DNA of 12,673 nt from Mariprofundaceae bacterium (lineage in GTDB: Bacteria > Pseudomonadota > Zetaproteobacteria > Mariprofundales > Mariprofundaceae). The notes beneath the pieces are model-generated. The model was not told where the DNA came from. It was given only the letters and a program-made list of their open reading frames with translations, and searched no databases. Location: positions 1 to 12,673 of the forward strand of contig JAUZQS010000211.1 in the NCBI GenBank assembly GCA_030950875.1. Direction: 5' to 3'. Shown in pieces: positions 8,646 to 12,673 of this stretch. Position numbers and translations under genes: made by a program. Within the stretch, counting starts at the first letter, position 1. Each line of letters starts with the position of its first letter.

Positions 8646-8675
8646 TTGACTACGAATAACCTTGTAAAATATTCT

Positions 8676-9206
8676 TTACAGAATCCCGCCTTCCAACACA
8701 TGTACTTGAATATCTACACCCAACTCTTTCGAGGTCTTAGCCAAGGCATCCTGCATCGCATCGGCATGTGTTCCACTCACCGCTTCCAATGCCATCATAT
8801 ACATATCACCCTGTTCACTTTCTCGTGATTGCGTCGAAACATCTACGATAGGCACATCCAAAGAAGCCAAAACATCACTCACCGCATGTACAATACCGGG
8901 TTTATCCGCACCTGAAACAGTAATCACACAGTCAGGTTCTAGCGGCACATGATTCACTTCATGTTCTGATAGCTGCTGCGATTGAACGGTTAAACCTGTA
9001 CGCTGCTCAAGCTCTGCCAAAGATGCTTTTAGCTCACTAAAACTGCTATTCACATCCAAATTTACAATCAACATCATCGTAAAACGACCACGCAAAGCAG
9101 TCATCGATGAATCTTCAATATTGGCATGAATGTTTAACAATGATTCTGCTACATCACGAACAATGCCCGCACGTTCATGACCCGAAATAGATAATAAGAT
9201 ATGCAT
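8676..9206 (-). CDS. Tandem ACT-domain regulator, GcvR-like
   Basis: The protein has 176 residues and consists of two ACT domains: about 1-75 (ILLSISGHERAGIVRDVAES) and about 93-170 (VITVSGADKPGIVHAVSDVL). This is the architecture of GcvR, which modulates the glycine cleavage system regulator, and of related amino-acid-sensing proteins with no DNA-binding domain of their own. The G-x-[DE]-[KR]-x-G-I pattern in each half is the usual ligand-binding turn. I start at ATG 9206, six bases after GGAGG, rather than at the TTG at 9209. It lies 34 bases after iscA in the same direction, so it is probably part of the iscR operon. No glycine-cleavage gene is in view, so the gcvR function is not established; it could sense cysteine, glycine or another amino acid. 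Confidence 0.8.
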   Translation of the reverse strand: MHILLSISGHERAGIVRDVAESLLNIHANIEDSSMTALRGRFTMMLIVNLDVNSSFSELKASLAELEQRTGLTVQSQQLSEHEVNHVPLEPDCVITVSGADKPGIVHAVSDVLASLDVPIVDVSTQSRESEQGDMYMMALEAVSGTHADAMQDALAKTSKELGVDIQVHVLEGGIL

Positions 9207-9240
9207 CAAAATCCTCCCTAGAACTCAATCACAAGTGTGG

Positions 9241-9576
9241 CTAAATTGTAAACGAAACACCGCATCCACACTCACCTTTTTTGTTCGGATTATGGTATAC
9301 AAAAGCCGATGATAAAACATCTTTCTGATAATCAACCTGCAAACCCGCCAAAGCTTTGGCATAAGAATCTTTATCCACATACAACGTAAAATCATCAAAT
9401 TCACGCACCAAATCATTATCAAACGGTGCATCGGCATAGTCCATGACATATTCAAGACCTGAACAACCCGCTTCACGTACCGATAAATGCACCGCTTTTT
9501 TACCCGCTTCAGCCAACGCTTTCTTCAATTGCTGACAGGCTGCCTTACTCAAAGAAATATCCACATTTTCATTCAT
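9241..9576 (-). CDS. iscA: A-type iron-sulfur carrier (IscA/HesB family)
   Basis: The 111-residue protein is of the A-type carrier family, which binds Fe or an Fe-S cluster and passes it to client enzymes. The three conserved cysteines are present: C38 in REAGCSGLEY, and C103 and C105 in ECGCGVSF near the C-terminus. The region VYHNPNKKGECGCG matches the family pattern closely. ATG 9576 follows the desulfurase stop by 9 bases and has AGGGG six or so bases upstream. ErpA, SufA and IscA are hard to separate by sequence; I use iscA because the gene follows iscR and an iscS-like gene. There is no iscU between them. Confidence 0.9.
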   Translation of the reverse strand: MNENVDISLSKAACQQLKKALAEAGKKAVHLSVREAGCSGLEYVMDYADAPFDNDLVREFDDFTLYVDKDSYAKALAGLQVDYQKDVLSSAFVYHNPNKKGECGCGVSFTI

Positions 9577-9585
9577 CGCGTACCC

Positions 9586-10713
9586 CTAAAGACCTGCCAT
9601 ATGTTTTAATAAACCACGAATACGCACCAACTCATCCACCAATGCGAGAGCGTCATTTTCCGTATGTTCAAGACCAAAGCTCACCCGCAAACTACTGCGA
9701 GAAGCATGTGCATCTACGCCCATCGCCTGCAATACATGTGACGGTTCACGCTTACCAGAAGAACAAGCCGAACCCGATGCCACAGCAAAACCTGCCAAAT
9801 CAAGTTGCATCAAAAGGGTTTCACCATCCATCCCTGGTACAGTAAACATACTGGTATTTGCCACCCGCTCAACATCCGATCCGTGAATTGTTACATCGGG
9901 CATACTTGCCAATAATTTTTCTTCAAAACTATCACGTACCGCTTCAGTATCCATATAATTTAAAACACCCAAAGCCGCTGCAAAACCTGCAACACCAGGC
10001 ACATTTTCTGTGCCTGAACGACGACCGCGCTCTTGACCACCACCCAATGCCCATGTTTCACATTGAACACCTCGACGAACCACCAGCACACCCACACCTT
10101 TCGGCCCACCAATCTTATGGGCTGAAAAAGAAATGAAATCCGCGCCTAATTCGCCAGCATCTAGCTTTATTTTTCCCAAAGCCTGAACGCCATCCACCAG
10201 TACAGGAATAGATAATTTATTGCATGCTTGCACGACCTGTTGCACAGGTTGAATCACGCCGCTTTCATTATTCGCCCACATCAAAGATGCCATCACTGTG
10301 TTTTCATCAAGTTGCCCACAAAAGGTATCCGCATTCATTTGTCCGTTTTTTTGAGGACGTACTAGGTGCAGTTCATGCCCCAAACGTTCACACCAATAGG
10401 TGATGGTTTGCAATACGGAAGGATGCTCAATCGCAGACACAACAACCTTGCCTTTTTTTGCCATGGATAAGCAACCAAAAATTGCCATATTATTGGCTTC
10501 TGTACCACCCGATGTAAACACCAATGAGCCTGATTCAACATTCAAATAGTCGGCTATTTTATCACGCGCATCATCCAATACACGACGTGCCGATCGGCCA
10601 GCCCAATGCATACTGGATGGGTTGCCAGAAGCATGCTTCGCAGCTTCATGCATAGCATCCAAGGCCACATCTAGGGTTGGGCAAGTCGCGTTATAATCAA
10701 GATATCTTTGCAA
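9586..10713 (-). CDS. iscS: Cysteine desulfurase (IscS/NifS family)
   Basis: This PLP enzyme takes sulfur from cysteine and holds it as a persulfide for Fe-S clusters or tRNA thiolation. The 375-residue protein shows DYNAT at the N-terminus, FTSGGTEANN, EHPSV with H97, VDGVQALG with D174, and the PLP lysine K200 in SFSAHKIGGPKG. The persulfide cysteine is C317 in ASGSACSSGKREPSHVL. It is about 30 residues shorter than E. coli IscS and ends at GLLKHMAGL, without the SPLWEM-type C-terminal extension that contacts IscU. It is therefore a NifS-like short form, and the symbol iscS is provisional. The only usable start is TTG 10713: the frame is closed by a stop at 10726-10728, and the family begins at this YLDYNAT position. 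It overlaps iscR by 17 bases, so translational coupling is likely. Confidence 0.93.
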   Translation of the reverse strand: MQRYLDYNATCPTLDVALDAMHEAAKHASGNPSSMHWAGRSARRVLDDARDKIADYLNVESGSLVFTSGGTEANNMAIFGCLSMAKKGKVVVSAIEHPSVLQTITYWCERLGHELHLVRPQKNGQMNADTFCGQLDENTVMASLMWANNESGVIQPVQQVVQACNKLSIPVLVDGVQALGKIKLDAGELGADFISFSAHKIGGPKGVGVLVVRRGVQCETWALGGGQERGRRSGTENVPGVAGFAAALGVLNYMDTEAVRDSFEEKLLASMPDVTIHGSDVERVANTSMFTVPGMDGETLLMQLDLAGFAVASGSACSSGKREPSHVLQAMGVDAHASRSSLRVSFGLEHTENDALALVDELVRIRGLLKHMAGL

Positions 10714-11188
10714 TTCTTTGTTCCATCACCACTTCAGGTAGAACATTCTCAACTGGCTTTAATTCCAAACTATTCAAATCCACATCTTTTTGGCATACCA
10801 TTTCAATCGTCACTGCATCTAGGAAACGATAAATATGTTTGCCCATCGCATCCCATAACTGATGTGTATCACAACGTTGTCCACGATGGCAACCTCGCAC
10901 AGCATTTTCACACATCGTTGTGCGAATTGGCTCGTTTACCGCTTGAATCACGTTGGCAATAGTAATTTCACTGGCTGGGTGTGCCAATAAATAACCACCA
11001 CCAGGGCCGCGAATCGAACGTACCAAACCACCGACCCGCAAAGATCGAAAGAGCTGCTCTAGGTAAGACAGCGAAATAAACTGTCGTTCAGAAATAGACG
11101 CAAGCGTAACGGGCTTACCTTCTTTACCATAGTTATTAATATCAACCATCGCAGACACACCATAGCGCCCTTTACTTGTTAATCGCAT
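10697..11188 (-). CDS. iscR: Fe-S cluster-sensing Rrf2 regulator IscR
   Basis: The 163-residue Rrf2-family protein begins MRLTSKGRYGVSAMVDI, followed by a winged helix (about 1-75) with the recognition region SLSYLEQLFRSLRVGGLVRS and the wing GPGGGYLLA. The cluster ligands are visible: C-x6-C-x5-C-x2-H in MCENAVRGCHRGQRCDTH. E. coli IscR has x5 in the first gap, so this one is a residue longer. With a [2Fe-2S] cluster the protein should repress its own operon. A type 1 IscR site 53-77 bases upstream of the ATG agrees. GGAG lies six bases before ATG 11188. It heads the unit iscR-iscS-iscA-ACT-def and is divergent from argC. Confidence 0.95.
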   Translation of the reverse strand: MRLTSKGRYGVSAMVDINNYGKEGKPVTLASISERQFISLSYLEQLFRSLRVGGLVRSIRGPGGGYLLAHPASEITIANVIQAVNEPIRTTMCENAVRGCHRGQRCDTHQLWDAMGKHIYRFLDAVTIEMVCQKDVDLNSLELKPVENVLPEVVMEQRIAKIS

Positions 11189-11233
11189 CGCATACTCCTA
11201 TATTCATTGTGAATATCCACATGAAAAAGTCAG

Positions 11234-11261
11234 ATATTATAAACCTGACTATTTTAGTCAA
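11234..11261 (-). promoter_or_regulatory. Predicted iscR operon promoter
   Basis: On the minus strand, TTGACT (11261-11256) is followed after 16 bases by TAATAT (11239-11234). A perfect TATAAT at 11241-11236 overlaps it but would leave only 14 bases of spacer. The -35 element lies inside the IscR site, so bound IscR would block polymerase. Confidence 0.55.
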
Positions 11262-11265
11262 GTAT
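11241..11265 (-). promoter_or_regulatory. IscR type 1 operator
   Basis: The plus-strand text AAACCTGACTATTTTAGTCAAGTAT matches the published type 1 consensus ATASYYGACTRWWWYAGTCRRSTAT at 24 of 25 positions; the only miss is position 2. Its core is the inverted repeat GACT/AGTC. It overlaps the predicted iscR promoter, as expected for autorepression by cluster-loaded IscR. Confidence 0.88.
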
Positions 11266-11278
11266 TTTCCCTGATATC

Positions 11279-11297
11279 GATAATTAGTAGCATTCTC
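11279..11297. promoter_or_regulatory. Candidate Fur box between iscR and argC
   Basis: GATAATTAGTAGCATTCTC matches the 19-base Fur consensus at 14 positions, with GATAAT intact on the left and CATT on the right. It lies just upstream of the IscR site (14 bases apart) and could add iron control to iscR. This is by-eye consensus matching only. Confidence 0.4.
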
Positions 11298-11316
11298 ATC
11301 AGTTGTGCAATTCACA

Positions 11317-11346
11317 TTGGCAAAAACGCTCAGATATTTGTAACAT
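11317..11346 (+). promoter_or_regulatory. Predicted argC promoter
   Basis: TTGGCA (11317-11322) and TAACAT (11341-11346) are separated by 18 bases. The seventh base after the -10 box is the A of the argC ATG. With no Shine-Dalgarno sequence before the ATG, a leaderless transcript is predicted. The -10 match is only four of six. Confidence 0.4.
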
Positions 11347-11352
11347 ATTGGC

Positions 11353-12384
11353 ATGAATATCAACGTCGCCATACTTGGCTCTACTGGTTATACAGGTGCA
11401 GAGCTTATTCGCCTGATCGAAAACCACCCTCATTTTAACATTACCCACTTGGGAGCACACTCTCAAGCTGGTAAGAAAGTCAGTGATGTTTTACCTGGTA
11501 TTGCCAGCAGCATCGGCAATCAAACATTGGCTGCCGCCGATGCCTGTTTGGATGATGATATACAATTGGTTTTTACTGCCCTTCCGCATGGCGCAGCAGC
11601 TAAAAGTGTTAAAAAGGCACTGGATAGCGGCAAGAAAGTTGTCGATTTATCTGCTGATTTCCGTCACCAGTCCAGTGATGTCTATCAACAAGCCTATGGC
11701 ATCACACATCCACACCCTGAATTGTTAACACAAAGCGTTTATGGACTGAGCGAATGGGCACGTCATGATATTCGTCATGCCCAATTGGTTGCCAACCCTG
11801 GCTGTTATCCGACTTCCACTTTATTACCACTGATTCCTCTATTACAAGCAGGTGTTATTGATAACAGCCCAATTATTGTAGATTCTAAATCGGGCACATC
11901 GGGTGCAGGTCGGTCTGCCAAAGTAGATCTATTGTATTGTGAAATCAATGAAGGTTTAAGTGCCTATGGTCTACCACGCCACCGCCATGTCTGGGAAATG
12001 GAAGAATGGGCCAAAGGCTTTGGAGAACAAGATATTCACATTCGTTTTGTCCCTCATATTGTCCCCATGACACGCGGCATGTTAAGTACACTTCACTTGA
12101 CTGGCACAAACACCGACACATGGTATGAGTTATTATCCCAAGCCTATGCCAATGAAGACTTTGTCCGCATATTGCCGCAGGGAACGCTGCCTTCGACCAA
12201 ATCGGTGGCAGGTAGCAATCGTTGCGATATAGGGCTCTGTGTTTTAAGTGAAACTGAGGCTGTCGTTGTGAGTTGTATTGATAATCTACTCAAAGGCGCA
12301 TCTGGACAAGCGCTGCAAAATGCCAATATTATGTTTGGATTCAAGGAGTCGCTTGGGCTTTCTTTACATGCACAGTGGCCATAG
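11353..12384 (+). CDS. argC: N-acetyl-gamma-glutamyl-phosphate reductase
   Basis: The enzyme reduces N-acetylglutamyl phosphate to the semialdehyde with NADPH, the third step of arginine synthesis, in the cytoplasm. The 343-residue length is standard for type 1 ArgC. The N-terminal NADP-binding motif is VAILGSTGYTGAELIRLI; the catalytic cysteine is C151 in VANPGCYPTST. DSKSGTSGAGRSAK, GLPRHRHVWEME (active-site His region near 210-212) and FVPHIVPMTRGM are all family signatures. The usual ending KGASGQALQNAN is present. ATG 11353 is the natural family start, but no Shine-Dalgarno precedes it, and a promoter-like element abuts it. It is followed after 3 bases by an unrelated membrane protein gene, so the two are likely co-transcribed. 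No other arg gene is in view. Confidence 0.97.
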   Translation: MNINVAILGSTGYTGAELIRLIENHPHFNITHLGAHSQAGKKVSDVLPGIASSIGNQTLAAADACLDDDIQLVFTALPHGAAAKSVKKALDSGKKVVDLSADFRHQSSDVYQQAYGITHPHPELLTQSVYGLSEWARHDIRHAQLVANPGCYPTSTLLPLIPLLQAGVIDNSPIIVDSKSGTSGAGRSAKVDLLYCEINEGLSAYGLPRHRHVWEMEEWAKGFGEQDIHIRFVPHIVPMTRGMLSTLHLTGTNTDTWYELLSQAYANEDFVRILPQGTLPSTKSVAGSNRCDIGLCVLSETEAVVVSCIDNLLKGASGQALQNANIMFGFKESLGLSLHAQWP

Positions 12385-12387
12385 AGC

Positions 12388-12673
12388 ATGAAAAAATTAT
12401 CACTCATACAACGTATCTACGGGGCTAGCTTCAAACCAAAGCAAATCATGATTGTGGATGCAAATAGTAGAAAGCCCGCTAAAAACTGGTCTATTCGCCC
12501 TATCGCATTAGGGCTAGTTCCGCTTATATTTGTCACGGTAGGCGTACTCGCTGGTAGCTACTATCTGCCTAGCAAACCTATAACCAACATGCTCCCTCAA
12601 TACATCCAACTTCAAAAGAAAGTTGATTATTTGCATAATCAATTGGCTTCCTCTGAAGCCAATAATGAGATGA
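12388..12673 (+). CDS. Membrane-anchored coiled-coil protein, N-terminal part (runs off the window)
   Basis: ATG 12388 opens a frame that stays open to the window end (95 codons). It starts three bases after the argC stop. The visible part has a basic cytoplasmic N-terminus (MKKLSLIQRIYGASFKPKQ), one membrane segment (IALGLVPLIFVTVGVLAGSYYL, about 44-65), then a likely coiled coil beginning near QLQKKVDYLHNQLASSE. This layout occurs in the N-terminal part of some M23-family cell-wall peptidases and in other small envelope proteins found after argC. No catalytic domain is visible, so the product cannot be named. An unusual ribosome site is not evident; translation may be coupled to argC. Confidence 0.75.
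   Translation, partial: MKKLSLIQRIYGASFKPKQIMIVDANSRKPAKNWSIRPIALGLVPLIFVTVGVLAGSYYLPSKPITNMLPQYIQLQKKVDYLHNQLASSEANNEM

Noticed and set aside
9225..9476. Second minus-strand frame overlapping iscA
   Set aside because: It is a shifted frame of iscA with improbable composition (rich in Met, Trp and Ile); iscA carries all conserved cysteines.
9642..10136. Plus-strand frames opposite iscS
   Set aside because: These are His- and Pro-rich shadow frames of the desulfurase with no ribosome site or domain.

Overview
The window looks like ordinary chromosome from a moderately AT-rich Gram-negative proteobacterium. Evidence for the envelope type is an outer-membrane barrel ending in Phe, a LolA-like periplasmic protein and an RND/MMPL pump. 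An iscR-led Fe-S operon and ArgC fit the same group. Gene content and base composition would suit a marine lineage such as the Zetaproteobacteria, but that placement is a guess; no rRNA or other strong phylogenetic marker is present.

Layout. (1) Bases 1-839 form a large imperfect inverted repeat built from two head-to-head 3' ends of a catalase-peroxidase (katG) gene, each followed by the same 12-bp-stem hairpin. Neither katG is complete here. (2) Bases 840-1013 are intergenic and hold a run of ten C. (3) A minus-strand operon nfeD-like > SPFH/band-7 > rnhB occupies 3019 back to 1014. (4) A plus-strand operon (3169-8143) encodes a TetR-family regulator, a LolA-like periplasmic protein, a 760-residue MMPL/RND pump and an outer-membrane barrel. 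The start/stop overlaps between most of these genes suggest one unit that moves or extracts a hydrophobic substrate across the envelope. (5) A minus-strand operon iscR > iscS-like > iscA-like > tandem-ACT protein > def occupies 11188 back to 8157. A near-perfect IscR type 1 site lies in its promoter. (6) Plus-strand argC (11353-12384) is followed after 3 nt by the 5' end of a membrane-anchored coiled-coil protein that runs off the window.

How the genes work together: IscR, with an Fe-S cluster, should repress its own operon, which supplies sulfur (desulfurase) and an A-type carrier. There is no iscU, and the desulfurase lacks the C-terminal extension by which IscS docks IscU. The TetR protein probably controls the three-part envelope system behind it. 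NfeD and SPFH proteins are a known membrane-microdomain pair. The most unusual items are the diverged katG inverted repeat, the complete four-gene envelope transport cassette, the IscR box with a neighbouring Fur-like site, and two genes (tetR, argC) whose promoter-like sequences sit so close to the ATG that leaderless mRNAs are predicted. I see no CRISPR array, tRNA, rRNA or complete insertion sequence.
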